From the NCBI GenBank assembly GCA_900319905.1, contig ONQB01000014.1, positions 1-64,000 of the forward strand: a stretch of 64,000 nt of DNA, given 5' to 3'. The notes under the pieces are model-generated. The model searched no databases and was not told the DNA's origin. It saw only the letters and a list, made by a program, of their open reading frames with translations. The position numbers and the translations under genes are program-made. Shown in pieces: positions 51,221 through 61,700 of this stretch; the first letter of the stretch is position 1, and each line of letters starts with the position of its first letter. The stretch is from an uncultured Prevotella sp. (lineage in GTDB: Bacteria; Bacteroidota; Bacteroidia; Bacteroidales; Bacteroidaceae).

Positions 51221-53701
51221 ATGCAACAATTATTCAAGCATACGGTCTTGGCCGTTCCTCTCTTCTTCTTAACCTTTCCCATGATGGCCCAGCGCACCGT
51301 TGTCACCGCCACTCTGCGCGACTCGCTCAGTCATGAGACCGAGCCCTTTGCCACGGTGCGCGTGTTCCGTCAGGGCAATACGGCCAAGCCCGTAGCCATG
51401 GCCGTAGCCGATGCCGACGGCAACATCAGCATCACCGTCGAAGGCAAGGGTGACTACGTCATAACCGTCGCATCCATGGGCAAAACCACAGTCTACCGCC
51501 GCTTCTCGCTCACGGGGCAGCCTACACTGCCCCTCGGCGACCTGCTCACCACCGACGACAGCAAAGCCCTCCAAGATGTCGAAGTGGTGGCACAGAAACC
51601 CGTCGTGACAATGACCACCGACAAGATGACCTACAACGTACAGCAGGACGCTGACTCGAAGACGATGACGCTCCTCGACATGCTGCGCAAGGTGCCGTTG
51701 GTCAACGTTGACGGACAAGACAACGTCACCGTGAAAGGATCCTCCAACTTCAAGGTTTATGTCGATGGCAAGCCCAACCAGATGTTTCAAAACAACTTCT
51801 CGCAAGTAGCCAAGTCTGTACCGGCCTCAATGGTGCAGAGCATCGACGTCATCACCTCTCCGGGAGCCAAATACGACGCCGAAGGCACGACCGGAGTTCT
51901 CGACATCAAGATGGTGAGACAAAATGGAAAGCAAAACAGTGATTGCGACAACTGCTATAACGGCAATGTCGAGCTCACCGCCAGCAATCATGGCGAGCGA
52001 GCCAACGTCTACGTTGGCGGTCAACAGGGCAAGCTCACTTACAGTACCATGGGATTTTTCGCTTGGCAGACCATGGACAACATGAAGGTGACCAACACGC
52101 GTATCCAGCAGACCACACTCGGCGAGTCACGTGAGACCAACGAGATGGAGATGGACGAGCACCGTCCTTTCTCTATGGGCGAAATCACCCTCGGCTATGC
52201 CATCGACTCACTGAGCACCCTCAATGTCAATGCCGGCATCAGTGGAGGCAACACCCACCACGACTACGATCCGCGCAACACGTTCTTCGGTGGTCCTTAC
52301 GGCGACGGCTTTAGCTATACCAACCACGCGTCGGAGCACAACAAATACTTAGGTGTCAACGCCAGCACCGACTACCAGCGATGGCTCAATGCCGACCACA
52401 CCTCACAGCTGACGCTGAGCTACCTCTACGATTACAACCCTGCCGTGAACCGCTCACGGACGACCTATGGTGACATCACCGGCGTGACAGGCCTGACCCT
52501 GACGGACCTCTACTCCGACTCGCACACCTGGGGCACCAGCCACACGGGCCAGGCCGACCTGACACTGGACCTTGGAAAGGGACAGACGTTGGAAACAGGC
52601 ACCAAGTTCATCAGCCGGCGCAACAAGAGCGACAGCCGTCTCTACGATACTGTCAACGGCGAGGACGTGCTCAACACCGAGGGCAGCATGCTCTACCGCA
52701 ACCTGCAGAGCATCGTGGCTGGCTATGCACAGTATAAGCTGACGAAGGAGAAATACAACGCACGTCTTGGACTGCGCTACGAGCACACTTTTGAAAGTGT
52801 GAAGTATGCCGAGCACAGCGAGCGCAACTTCCACAAGGACTATGGCAACCTCGTTCCTTCGGGTAGCGTAGGCTATAACATCACACCAACATCGAATATT
52901 GGCCTGACCTATACCATGCGCATCTCGCGTCCGGGCATCAGCCAGCTCAACCCATACGTCAACCGCACCATCCCCACCTCGCTGTCTTATGGCAATCCTT
53001 CGCTCGCCGTGGTGAAGTCACACAATGTCTCACTGTCCTACAACTTCTTCACGCCTAAGCTGATGCTCAATGCCAGCCTCAGTCACGACTACGTCGGCAA
53101 TGAGATAGAGAGCTACCAGTTCGTCGACGCCGACAACAAATATAACAGCACCTATGCCAACAACGGCAAGAGCCGCAACACTTATGTCGACGCCTTCGTC
53201 CGTTGGGTGGCAACCAAGACCTCCACGCTGATGCTCAACGGCAACGTGTCCTACGGTGACTGGAAAGCCAAAGAACTGGGTTATCACAATTGGGGTTGGT
53301 CAGGCAGCGCCTATGTCGGACTGGAGCAGCAACTGCCATGGAAGGTTAAGGGCTCTCTTGGCCTCTTCGCCCAGACACGCAATTACAACCTCATGGGCTA
53401 CAACAGTGGCATGCAGTTCTTCAATGTCTCGCTCACCCGTACCTTCCTCAAGGACCGCTTGGAACTGTCGGCACGCTATGCCAATCCACTCCGCAGCCAT
53501 CTCATCATCAACCAGTACAATGCGGGCAAGGACTTCAGCAATCTCACCCACATCTCCATTCCCCTGCAGATGGTATCACTGTCAGTAAAATGGAACTTCG
53601 GCAACACTAAGAAACAGTTTGCACAGCACAATTCCAAGATTAACAATGACTTCAACGACTCTAAGAAAGGCAGCAACCCAACGGAAGGATTAGGCATGTA
53701 A
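51221..53701 (+). CDS. Outer-membrane beta-barrel protein, TonB-dependent receptor-like
   Basis: 826 residues from ATG 51221. It has a signal peptide (VLAVPLFFLTFPMMAQ), a carboxypeptidase-regulatory-like beta domain (residues ~25-110), a plug domain (LLDMLRKVPLVNVDGQ, SSNFKVYVDGKPNQMF, SPGAKYDAEGTTGVLDIK) and a large barrel with many alternating strands (NIGLTYTMRISRPGISQLNP). It belongs to the outer membrane beta-barrel family, distinct from SusC. The ligand is unknown. Being last in the GntR/ABC operon it likely acts in the same envelope response. Confidence 0.88.
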   Translation: MQQLFKHTVLAVPLFFLTFPMMAQRTVVTATLRDSLSHETEPFATVRVFRQGNTAKPVAMAVADADGNISITVEGKGDYVITVASMGKTTVYRRFSLTGQPTLPLGDLLTTDDSKALQDVEVVAQKPVVTMTTDKMTYNVQQDADSKTMTLLDMLRKVPLVNVDGQDNVTVKGSSNFKVYVDGKPNQMFQNNFSQVAKSVPASMVQSIDVITSPGAKYDAEGTTGVLDIKMVRQNGKQNSDCDNCYNGNVELTASNHGERANVYVGGQQGKLTYSTMGFFAWQTMDNMKVTNTRIQQTTLGESRETNEMEMDEHRPFSMGEITLGYAIDSLSTLNVNAGISGGNTHHDYDPRNTFFGGPYGDGFSYTNHASEHNKYLGVNASTDYQRWLNADHTSQLTLSYLYDYNPAVNRSRTTYGDITGVTGLTLTDLYSDSHTWGTSHTGQADLTLDLGKGQTLETGTKFISRRNKSDSRLYDTVNGEDVLNTEGSMLYRNLQSIVAGYAQYKLTKEKYNARLGLRYEHTFESVKYAEHSERNFHKDYGNLVPSGSVGYNITPTSNIGLTYTMRISRPGISQLNPYVNRTIPTSLSYGNPSLAVVKSHNVSLSYNFFTPKLMLNASLSHDYVGNEIESYQFVDADNKYNSTYANNGKSRNTYVDAFVRWVATKTSTLMLNGNVSYGDWKAKELGYHNWGWSGSAYVGLEQQLPWKVKGSLGLFAQTRNYNLMGYNSGMQFFNVSLTRTFLKDRLELSARYANPLRSHLIINQYNAGKDFSNLTHISIPLQMVSLSVKWNFGNTKKQFAQHNSKINNDFNDSKKGSNPTEGLGM

Positions 53702-53750
53702 TCTCATACATCCGTCTTTTACTCGGCGTATCCTTCTCACATTCGCACTT

Positions 53751-53797
53751 CGGTCTGTGTTTCCTTTTTTAAACAAATTAAAAGGAGACACAGACCG
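53751..53797. terminator. Bidirectional terminator between barrel and sensor kinase genes
   Basis: CGGTCTGTGTTTCCTTTT (53751-53768) pairs with AAAAGGAGACACAGACCG (53780-53797) at 17 of 18 positions. The arm on the right lies inside the last codons of the kinase, whose stop codon is at the loop edge. Confidence 0.8.
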
Positions 53798-54950
53798 TTG
53801 TGCCTTTGCCCTGTTGCGACTTTACCGAGATGCGGGCACCATGCCGTTCCAAAATGGCCTTGGCAAGAGCCAGTCCCACGCCATGTCCCCGCACGCCTTG
53901 CGTATTGTGAGCCCGATAAAACGGCTCGAAGATGTGAGGCAGTTCTGTTTCCGGAATGCCAATACCTTGGTCACGAATGACAACACGGTGGTTGGCTACC
54001 GTCACCGTAACAGGCTTACCATTGGAATATTTTACTGCATTGCCCACAAGATTTTGAAATGCAATGCGCAACAGATTAATATCACCTTCAATGGTGAAGT
54101 CGCCGTGGCACTCCACTTTACACCGTCCATTGGCCACGGTCTCAATCAAAGGACTCATCGGCACAGGCTCGCAGTCGGCCATCGCCTCGCCATTTCTAAC
54201 ATGTGAAAAGCTAAGCAATTCCCGCATTATTGTCACCACGCGGTCGGCCTCATGGGAAATACGCTGCAACGCGTCCTTGTATTCGGGCACAGTACGGTCG
54301 GCAAGCAGCGCCACCTCGCATTCGCCCTGTATGGCTGTAAGCGGATTATTGATCTCGTGTGAGGCGTTGTTGACGAACATCTTCTCCGTCTGATAGTCAC
54401 GGTCGATACGGTCGAGCATGCGCATGGCATAGAGACGGCTGATGAGCCAGAGCACGGCGGCAGAGACGAGCACCAATAGCAACAGAGCCCAGCGCAGAGT
54501 GTGGGCGATATCTGTTCCGTATGGATTACGACTCAATACAATAACTGCGAATGTACCCGTATTGTCATAATAGACAAAGGCTGTGCCCACTTCCTCTCCA
54601 TGCTCAAAGTTGACAGTCTGATTGGCATAGAGTCGCTGTATCTGCTCATCCGTCAGATAAGCCTCAAGAGCCTGACGCGACCGTTGGCGGTCATCGACAC
54701 GAACAAACAACTCCCTCGAAGTGGGGATGGAGTTCTTACGGCGGATAACAACGTTGCGATACTTCACAGGGTCAAGCTCATCCTTGGAGAATTTCTCCTC
54801 AGCCACAGCGTGCGCCTTCTCCTCCATGTAGTGGAAGTAAAGGTTACGGATATAGTTAGATGAAAAGAAATAAAAGACCAATCCTGCCACAAGCAGCAGC
54901 CCGATGGTGATGCCCGAATAGATAAGCGAAATCTTATGTCCCGTCCTCAT
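53778..54950 (-). CDS. Sensor histidine kinase
   Basis: 390 residues from ATG 54950; the open frame upstream lies inside the response regulator gene. Two membrane helices (ISLIYSGITIGLLLVAGLVF and ALLLLVLVSAAVLWLISRL) flank a periplasmic sensor of about 120 residues. The H-box is NNASHEINNPLTAIQ, with Ile-Asn-Asn in place of the common Leu-Arg-Thr; the N-box LVGNAVKYSNG and glycine motifs DQGIGIPE and GHGVGLALAK are intact. It overlaps the regulator gene by 17 nt. The signal is unknown. Confidence 0.93.
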   Translation of the reverse strand: MRTGHKISLIYSGITIGLLLVAGLVFYFFSSNYIRNLYFHYMEEKAHAVAEEKFSKDELDPVKYRNVVIRRKNSIPTSRELFVRVDDRQRSRQALEAYLTDEQIQRLYANQTVNFEHGEEVGTAFVYYDNTGTFAVIVLSRNPYGTDIAHTLRWALLLLVLVSAAVLWLISRLYAMRMLDRIDRDYQTEKMFVNNASHEINNPLTAIQGECEVALLADRTVPEYKDALQRISHEADRVVTIMRELLSFSHVRNGEAMADCEPVPMSPLIETVANGRCKVECHGDFTIEGDINLLRIAFQNLVGNAVKYSNGKPVTVTVANHRVVIRDQGIGIPETELPHIFEPFYRAHNTQGVRGHGVGLALAKAILERHGARISVKSQQGKGTTVCVSF

Positions 54951-55638
54951 CGCTCTCCTCCTTTCCGAAACGATAGCCCGTACCCACAATGGTATGGATA
55001 AGCTTTTGGTCGAAGCCTTCGTCAATCTTCTGTCTGAGATAGCGCACGTAGACATCAACCACATTGGTGTTGGTGTCGAAGTCCTTATCCCACACGTCGC
55101 GCAGCAGCTGTCGCCGGGTAAGCGTCTCACCCTCATGGCGCATCATGTATTCCAGGAGCCGGTACTCCTTAGTGCTCAGGTCCACCTCACGGTCCTGACG
55201 CTGTGCCTTGTGTGTGGAGGCATCAATGTAAAGGTCACCGCACGACAGCGGTGCCGCCTGACGGTAGCTCTCCACACGCCGCAGCAACGCCGAGATGCGA
55301 GCCAAAAGCTCAGTAAACTTAAACGGCTTGACCATATAGTCGTCAGCTCCGGCCTGTAAGCCCAACACGATGTCGTCGGTAGTACCCAGCGCGGTGAGCA
55401 TCAGCACGGGCAGTGCATAGCCCTGACTTTCGCGCAGTCGGCGACACACTTCAAGACCCGTCATGCCGGGCATACGAATATCGAGCAGCGCCAAGTCGTA
55501 GCTCTGTTGCTCTTGCAGCCGCTGCCACGCCTCGTCGCCGCGCTGCACTGTGTCGACCCGATAGCCGAAGCTCTTCAGTCCCCGACTGACGAAGTCTGCG
55601 ATATTCTCTTCGTCCTCAGCCAATAAGATACGTTTCAT
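54934..55638 (-). CDS. OmpR/PhoB-family response regulator
   Basis: 234 residues. The receiver domain has the acidic pair EDE near the start, the phosphorylated Asp in LALLDIRMPGM and the Lys in MVKPFKF. The C-terminal winged helix has LSTKEYRLLEYMMRH and VYVRYLRQKID. It is the partner of the adjacent kinase. It has a fully consensus promoter. It lies divergent from the GH95 gene and near the metal efflux genes, but its targets cannot be read. Confidence 0.95.
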   Translation of the reverse strand: MKRILLAEDEENIADFVSRGLKSFGYRVDTVQRGDEAWQRLQEQQSYDLALLDIRMPGMTGLEVCRRLRESQGYALPVLMLTALGTTDDIVLGLQAGADDYMVKPFKFTELLARISALLRRVESYRQAAPLSCGDLYIDASTHKAQRQDREVDLSTKEYRLLEYMMRHEGETLTRRQLLRDVWDKDFDTNTNVVDVYVRYLRQKIDEGFDQKLIHTIVGTGYRFGKEESDEDGT

Positions 55639-55699
55639 AACTTCATGTAAAGGACAATTCCATTAGGGAATGCCGTTGATATATATTCTGTCAATGCTT

Positions 55700-55732
55700 G
55701 CAAAAATAGGGAAAAACCTCCATATTTGCAAA
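55700..55732 (-). promoter_or_regulatory. Promoter of the two-component operon
   Basis: Minus-strand TTTG (55729-55732) and TATTTTTGC (55700-55708) with exactly 20 nt between them, 62 nt before the start at 55638. Confidence 0.75.
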
Positions 55733-55835
55733 GAAAGCAAAGAATTTATCTCTGTTTAGCATGTCATCATCATGCAATGATACATTATCGTACAAATATG
55801 AATCATTTTAATCAATCCTTTTGTCTCATTTTTGT

Positions 55836-55844
55836 TAACTTTGC
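55836..55844 (+). promoter_or_regulatory. -7 element of the GH95 gene
   Basis: TAACTTTGC on the plus strand. Any start codon of the GH95 gene must lie downstream, which rules out the start at 55726. Apart from the two promoters the gap 55639-55953 shows nothing. Confidence 0.55.
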
Positions 55845-55953
55845 CATCACAAGCTACAAAACCATGAACATGGTAAGTAGCAGACGGAATTGTTCCCCAA
55901 TGATTACCACAACAAAACTATTCACAAAACGATTACTAGTAAAACTAAGAACT

Positions 55954-58542
55954 ATGTACAGTCTGTCTCATCATCTTCCTGCTTGGAGCATTTTCCATAA
56001 AGGTTGTCAACTGATGGTCCCCGGTCTACTGTCACTTCTCCTGATCACACTCCCTGTCAGTGCGAAAAAGAGCAGAAGCAATGGTCAGAGACTTGAATAC
56101 TACCAGCCAGCTCATAACTGGTGGGAAGCACTGCCCGTGGGCAATGGCTTCATCGGCGGTATGGTCTATGGAGGTACAACCCACGAAAGCATCGACTTGA
56201 ACGAGGGTACGTTCTGGTCGGGATCACCTCATAACAACGACGCGCCACATGCCAAAGACTCGTTAGCGTGGGTACGACAGCTCATCCGTCATGGGCAGGA
56301 GGAACAAGCTGGGCGCGTGATCAACCACAACTTCTTCTCCGGCAAGAACGGCATGCGTTTTCTGCCTCTCGGTACGCTCCATATCGACATGCCGGAAGCA
56401 GGAGAAGCGACATCCTATCATCGTTGGCTGTCACTCGACAGTGCATTGTGCAATACAACCTATACAACGAATGGCATCCGTATGCGCCGCACAGTGTTCA
56501 CTTCATTCGACGGTCGTTTCATGACTGTGCACCTGCAAGCATCGCGACGGGGAGCAGTTTCCTTTACCGCAAGACTGTCGTCACCATTGAAAAATACAGT
56601 TGCGACAGACAATGGTAGACTTGAGATGACGGTAGAAGGCGTTGATCAGGAAGGTGTGAAAGCAGGATTACATGCCGTTTGCCAAATAGCGGTGAAGACC
56701 GACGGCAAGGTGATCGATGACGGTAATACCTTGCGAGTGGTTGGTGCACAATCCGCCACCATCTATCTCACCGCTGCGACCAACTTTGTCAACTACAAAG
56801 ATGTCAGTGGAAATGCAAAGAAAAGAGCAAGTCAGTTCATGACCGATGCGCTTAAAGACACCTATCCGCAGCAACTGAGAAATCACCTTGTTGCCTATAT
56901 GCCCCGTTTTGACAATGTGTCTCTCTCGTTGGGTGCCCCCCATCATCAAACCACATTGGCCACAGACAGTCTGCTACGTCAGTATGCCGAGCATCACGAC
57001 AACCGACTCGTGGAACTGATGTTCCAATACGGCCGCTACCTTCTGCTGTCATCGTCACAGCCTGGAGGTCAGGCCGCCAACCTGCAAGGCATCTGGAACA
57101 AAGCACTCTATGCACCATGGGACAGTAAGTATACGATCAACATCAACACAGAGATGAACTATTGGCCGGCCGAGGTGACCGGACTGCCCAGCACCTTGCC
57201 CCCACTCTTTTCTCTCATTCACGATCTTAGCCAGACTGGTGCTCAAACGGCTCAGACAATGTATGGATGTCGTGGTTTCGTGGCTCATCACAACACCGAT
57301 ATCTGGCGTGTCGCAGGACCCATCGACGGTGCTTACTGGGGCATGTACCCCTGTGGCGGTGCGTGGTTGACTACCCATCTGTGGCAGCACTATCTCTTTA
57401 CAGGCGACAAGGCCTTCCTACGTCAATGGTATCCCGTCATCCGCGCTGCCGCCCGCTTTCTGATGGACTATGGCCAGGCCGAGCCTGACGACTCGCTACG
57501 TCAGTTCCTGTCATACCAACCACAACATTCGACAGCCAACATTGACTGTTCATCGTTCAACACACAACATTCAACCTTCATCATATATCCTTCCGTGAGT
57601 CCGGAGCATGGTCCTATGGGCAAGCACACATCAGTAACAGCGGGCACCACAATGGACAATCAGATCGTCTTCGACGTGCTTACATCCGTGATCAAAGCTT
57701 CTGAGATTCTCGACACTGATGATTCCTTACGAAAGGAAGCTAAGGAAAAGCTTGCATTGTTGCCACCTATGCAAATCGGCCAATATGGCCAATTGCAGGA
57801 ATGGCTCATCGACGGTGACAATCCCAAAGACAACCATCGCCATATTTCACATCTCTACGGACTGTACCCGAGCAATCAGATCTCACCCTTCAGCCATCCC
57901 GAGCTCTTCAGTGCCGCCCATACTACCCTGGTCCAGCGTGGCGACATGGCCACAGGATGGAGCCTCGGCTGGAAGATTAACTTTTGGGCACGCATGCTTG
58001 ACGGTAATCATGCCTTGCATATCATCAACAACATGCTGCATATCCTGCCTTGCGACTCACTGCAACGACAGTACCCCAACGGCCGCATCTATCCCAATCT
58101 CTTCGATGCGCATCCGCCCTTCCAGATTGACGGTAACTTTGGTTTCACCGCCGGCATCGCCGAAATGCTGCTTCAGAGCCACGACGGAGCCGTGCATCTT
58201 CTGCCTGCCTTACCCACAGCTTGGCATGAGGGCCGTGTGAAAGGTCTGCGGGCTCGCGGCGGATTTGTCATCAACGAGCAGTGGAGAGACGGCAAGCTCT
58301 GTCAAGCCACTATCACCTCTACCATCGGCGGTGTACTGCGCCTCCGCTCCTACCAGCCACTGAAAAGTCATGGACTGCGTACAGCCAAAGGTGTTTGTCC
58401 CAATGCGCTGTTGGTACCAGCAACTGTCAGCAAGCCGCTCATCCACACACAGAAGCTGGAAGAGGTCAAGATTCCAAAAGTATATGAATATGACCTCGAC
58501 ACCCAACCTGGGAAGTCGTATACAGTCGTCAGTCTGAAATAA
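55954..58542 (+). CDS. Secreted GH95 alpha-L-fucosidase-type enzyme
   Basis: 862 residues from ATG 55954, giving a signal region that ends [16 protein letters not shown] 55864 (longer) and 56014 (shorter) are alternatives. GH95 features: [59 protein letters not shown] and the C-terminal [17 protein letters not shown]. Family members remove alpha-1,2-L-fucose or alpha-L-galactose from glycans. A low-complexity stretch (57510-57580) interrupts the region before [11 protein letters not shown]. It stands alone, not joined to the galactan locus. Confidence 0.92.
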   Translation: MYSLSHHLPAWSIFHKGCQLMVPGLLSLLLITLPVSAKKSRSNGQRLEYYQPAHNWWEALPVGNGFIGGMVYGGTTHESIDLNEGTFWSGSPHNNDAPHAKDSLAWVRQLIRHGQEEQAGRVINHNFFSGKNGMRFLPLGTLHIDMPEAGEATSYHRWLSLDSALCNTTYTTNGIRMRRTVFTSFDGRFMTVHLQASRRGAVSFTARLSSPLKNTVATDNGRLEMTVEGVDQEGVKAGLHAVCQIAVKTDGKVIDDGNTLRVVGAQSATIYLTAATNFVNYKDVSGNAKKRASQFMTDALKDTYPQQLRNHLVAYMPRFDNVSLSLGAPHHQTTLATDSLLRQYAEHHDNRLVELMFQYGRYLLLSSSQPGGQAANLQGIWNKALYAPWDSKYTININTEMNYWPAEVTGLPSTLPPLFSLIHDLSQTGAQTAQTMYGCRGFVAHHNTDIWRVAGPIDGAYWGMYPCGGAWLTTHLWQHYLFTGDKAFLRQWYPVIRAAARFLMDYGQAEPDDSLRQFLSYQPQHSTANIDCSSFNTQHSTFIIYPSVSPEHGPMGKHTSVTAGTTMDNQIVFDVLTSVIKASEILDTDDSLRKEAKEKLALLPPMQIGQYGQLQEWLIDGDNPKDNHRHISHLYGLYPSNQISPFSHPELFSAAHTTLVQRGDMATGWSLGWKINFWARMLDGNHALHIINNMLHILPCDSLQRQYPNGRIYPNLFDAHPPFQIDGNFGFTAGIAEMLLQSHDGAVHLLPALPTAWHEGRVKGLRARGGFVINEQWRDGKLCQATITSTIGGVLRLRSYQPLKSHGLRTAKGVCPNALLVPATVSKPLIHTQKLEEVKIPKVYEYDLDTQPGKSYTVVSLK
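57510..57580 (+). repeat. In-frame ACAACATTC-rich insertion within GH95
   Basis: CACAACATTC recurs at 57521-57530, and a near copy CACAACATTCAACCTTCATC begins at 57563, with CCAACATTGAC between. The translated segment ([20 protein letters not shown]) is Ser/Thr/Gln-rich and unlike the rest of the enzyme. Confidence 0.5.
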
Positions 58543-58550
58543 TCAAAAAT

Positions 58551-58700
58551 AAGGGTGTATCAAAATTGGAGAAGTCCGGGAGTTCAGAAGTCCAGGAGTT
58601 CAGTCATTACTATAATGCTACCTTATTATCAGATACTTATGCATTTGACTGAACTTCCGGACTTCCGAACTTCTGGACTCCTTCAGTTTGATACATCCTC
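58551..58700. repeat. 150-bp palindromic element, copy 2
   Basis: Arms 58557-58606 and 58646-58694 are inverted copies starting GTATCAAAATTGGAGAAGTC and ending GATAC, with outer bases AAGGGT and ATCCTC. The core (58621-58644) is the reverse complement of the copy 1 core. It lies between the convergent GH95 and RND transporter genes, ending 12 bp from the latter's stop, and may terminate both transcripts. Confidence 0.85.
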
Positions 58701-58711
58701 AGAGTCTTCGC

Positions 58712-61700
58712 TTATCTCAACTTCTTGATATTGACATGACTGTATATCCTCTCAACGATAAGCGGGAAGATGAACAGTGTGAAGAGGGTGGCGCCTACAA
58801 GTCCACCGATGATGACGGTGGCCAGAGGTCGCTGACTCTCACTGCCGATGCCATGGCTCAATGCTGCCGGCATGAGACCGAGGGTGGCCATCATCGCCGT
58901 CATCAGCACACTGCGGATGCGCGAGTGCATGCCGCGCGTCACAGCCTCGGGCAAGGCGTAGCGATGTCGCAGGAAGTGCTTGATGTCCATGAGCATGATG
59001 ACACCATTCTGGATGCAGATGCCGAAGAGACAGATGAAGCCGATGCCCGCAGAGATGGAGAAGTTGGTGTGGGTGAAAAGCAGGATGAGGATGCCACCCA
59101 CAGCCGCAAAGGGCACATTGGTGAGCACCAGTCCAGCATCACGTGCATTACCGAAGAGCACGTAGAGGATGACGAAGATGAGCAGCACACTGATGGGCAC
59201 CACCTGCGCCAACCGCGCCGAGGCACGCTTCTGGTTCTCGAAGTCACCATTCCATGTTATCTTGTAGCCATCGGGCAGTTTTACAGCCTTGGCCACCTTG
59301 GCCCGCGCCTCATCGACGGCAGAGCCCATGTCACGGTCGCGCACGCTGAACTTCACGGCACAGTAGCGGCTGTGGTTCTCACGGTAGATGATAAGCGGTC
59401 CGCTGATGGCACGTATCGTGGCCAGTTCACCAATGGGTATCATCTGACCGTCATCGTTAGGCACCTTGATCTTGGCAATGGCCTCAGCGTTATCGCGGTA
59501 GGGCTCGGCATAGCGCACCACGAGGTTGAACTTGCGCTCGTCCTCATAGACCTGCGAGGCCGCCTTGCCGCCAATGGCCATCTCGATGATGCTCTGCACG
59601 TCGTCTTTCTTCACGCCGTAGCGTGCCAGCCGGTCCTCATTGATGTCGATTTGCAGTTCAGGCTGTCCCATGTTGCGGATCACACCTAAGTCGGTGATGC
59701 CGCGGATGGGCTTCATCGTATGGTAGACCTGCCAGGCCAGCCGCTCACTCTCGGCCAAATCCTTGCCATAGACCTTGGCCACGATGGCGCCCTTGACGCC
59801 ACTCACCGCCTCCTCGACATTGTCTGAGATAGGCTGTGAGAAGTTGAAGTCGATGCCTGGATAGACGCTCAGCCGCCGGTTCATGTCATCGATGACCTCA
59901 TCCTTGTTGCGCCCTGTGTGCCATTGGCTCTCGGGATGCATCTTCACGAAGAGCTCAATGTTGTAGAAACCTGTGGCATCGGTGCCATCATTGGGGCGCC
60001 CGGTCTGTGTCATCACCTGACTCACCTCGGGATAGGAGCTGAGGATACCACGAAACTCATTGGCCAACCTTACGCTCTGCCTCAGTGAGACGCTCTGGGG
60101 CAACGTGGCGCGTACATAGATGGAGCCCTCATTCATCTCAGGCAGAAACTCGGAGCCGAGCAGTTTGAAACAGCCCAGTCCCACCGCCATGCCCACCAAG
60201 GCCATAGCGATGACCTTACGGCTGTTGTGATGGCAGAAGGCGAAGAAGCGGTCGGCATAACGATAGACGAAGGCAAGGAAGCGGTTCTTCTTCTCACTGA
60301 CATTCTTCTTCAACAGCATCGACGAGAGCACGGGCACCAGTGTCAGCGTAAACAGCAGTGCTCCGAGCAAAGCGAAGCCAAGCGTGTAGGCCAAGGGTGA
60401 GAACATCTTGCCCTCCACCTTCTGGAAGGTGAAGATAGGCAGCAGAGCGGTGATGATAATGAGTTTGGAGAAGAACACCGACTTGGCCTTGCCGCGCGCC
60501 GTCTGACGTATCATGCCGAGGTGGCTGCGGCGGTTGAAGGCATCCATGCCGATGCTGCGCGCCTGGGCCGAGAGGGCCACGAAGAGGGCCTCAACCATGA
60601 CGACAGCACCATCGATGATGATACCAAAGTCGATGGCACCCATTGACAGCAGATTGGCGCTCATGCCACTGAGATGCAGACAGATGAACGCAAAGAGCAG
60701 AGCCAGCGGGATGACGGAAGCCACGATGACAGTGGTGCGCCAGTCCTTCATGAACAGCAGTACGACAAGTGTGACAAGGATGATACCCTCCAGGACGTTG
60801 TGCATCACGGTGCTCACGGCAAGGTTGACAAGGTCGTCGCGGTCGTAGAAAGGCACTATCTTCACATCCTTGGGCAGATCGTCGTGTTGTATCTCACTGA
60901 TCTTCGCTTTCAAAGCCTTGATGACCTGTTCGGTGTTCTCACCCTTGCGCATGACGACGATACCCTCGACCACATCGTTCTCCTTGCCACGTCCTACCTG
61001 GCCGAGGCGTGGCGCGCAACTCTCATGTACGGTGGCCAGGTTGCGCACGAGGATGGGCGTGCCGCCGACGTTCTTCACCACGATGTCTCCAATCTCGCGC
61101 ACGTTGTTAATCAGTCCGATTCCACGCACGACATAGGCCTGCGAGCTGCGCTCGATGACGTCGCCGCCGACGTTGACGTTACTGTTGGCAATGGCCTGGT
61201 AGAGCTCCAGTGAGCTCACGCCATAGGTGGCGAGCTGGTTGGGGTTGACACTGACCTCAAAGGTCTTCACCTCACCGCCGAAGCTGACGATGTCGGCAAT
61301 GCCGGGCACCGACCTGAGCTTACGCTCGATGAGCCAGTCCTGCAGGGTCTTCAGCTCGCGCACCGACCGCTTGTCGCTGCGCAGCGTATAGCGATAAATC
61401 TCACCCGTAGGCCCGGAGAGCGGCTGCACGTCGGGCTCCACGCCATCGGGCAGGTCGGCATCATTGAGCAGGTTGTAGACCTGCTGACGCGCGAACTCGT
61501 CGTCGACATGGTCGTCGAAGCACACTGTGACCACGGAGAGACCGAAGAGCGTCGTCGAGCGGATGTCGGTCTTCTTCTGCACCGAGTTCATGGCTATTTC
61601 GATGGGGATGGTGACGAACTTCTCTATCTCCTCGGCCGAGCGCCCCGGCCACTGTGTGATAATGGTCACCTTGGTGTTGGTCACGTCAGGGAAGGCATCG

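Noticed and set aside
55811-55840. CATTTTTGTTAAC near the GH95 promoter as another copy of the galactan operator
   Set aside because: It overlaps the -7 element itself, lacks the 21-bp partner and the 22-nt spacing, so it is probably chance.
55726-55953. Upstream start of the GH95 protein at 55726
   Set aside because: The -7 element at 55836-55844 lies inside that extension, and the sequence before 55954 has no signal-peptide or domain character.
58688-59689. 333-codon plus-strand frame opposite the RND pump
   Set aside because: Antisense shadow with His/Asp-rich, low-quality composition; the minus-strand pump is a complete family member.
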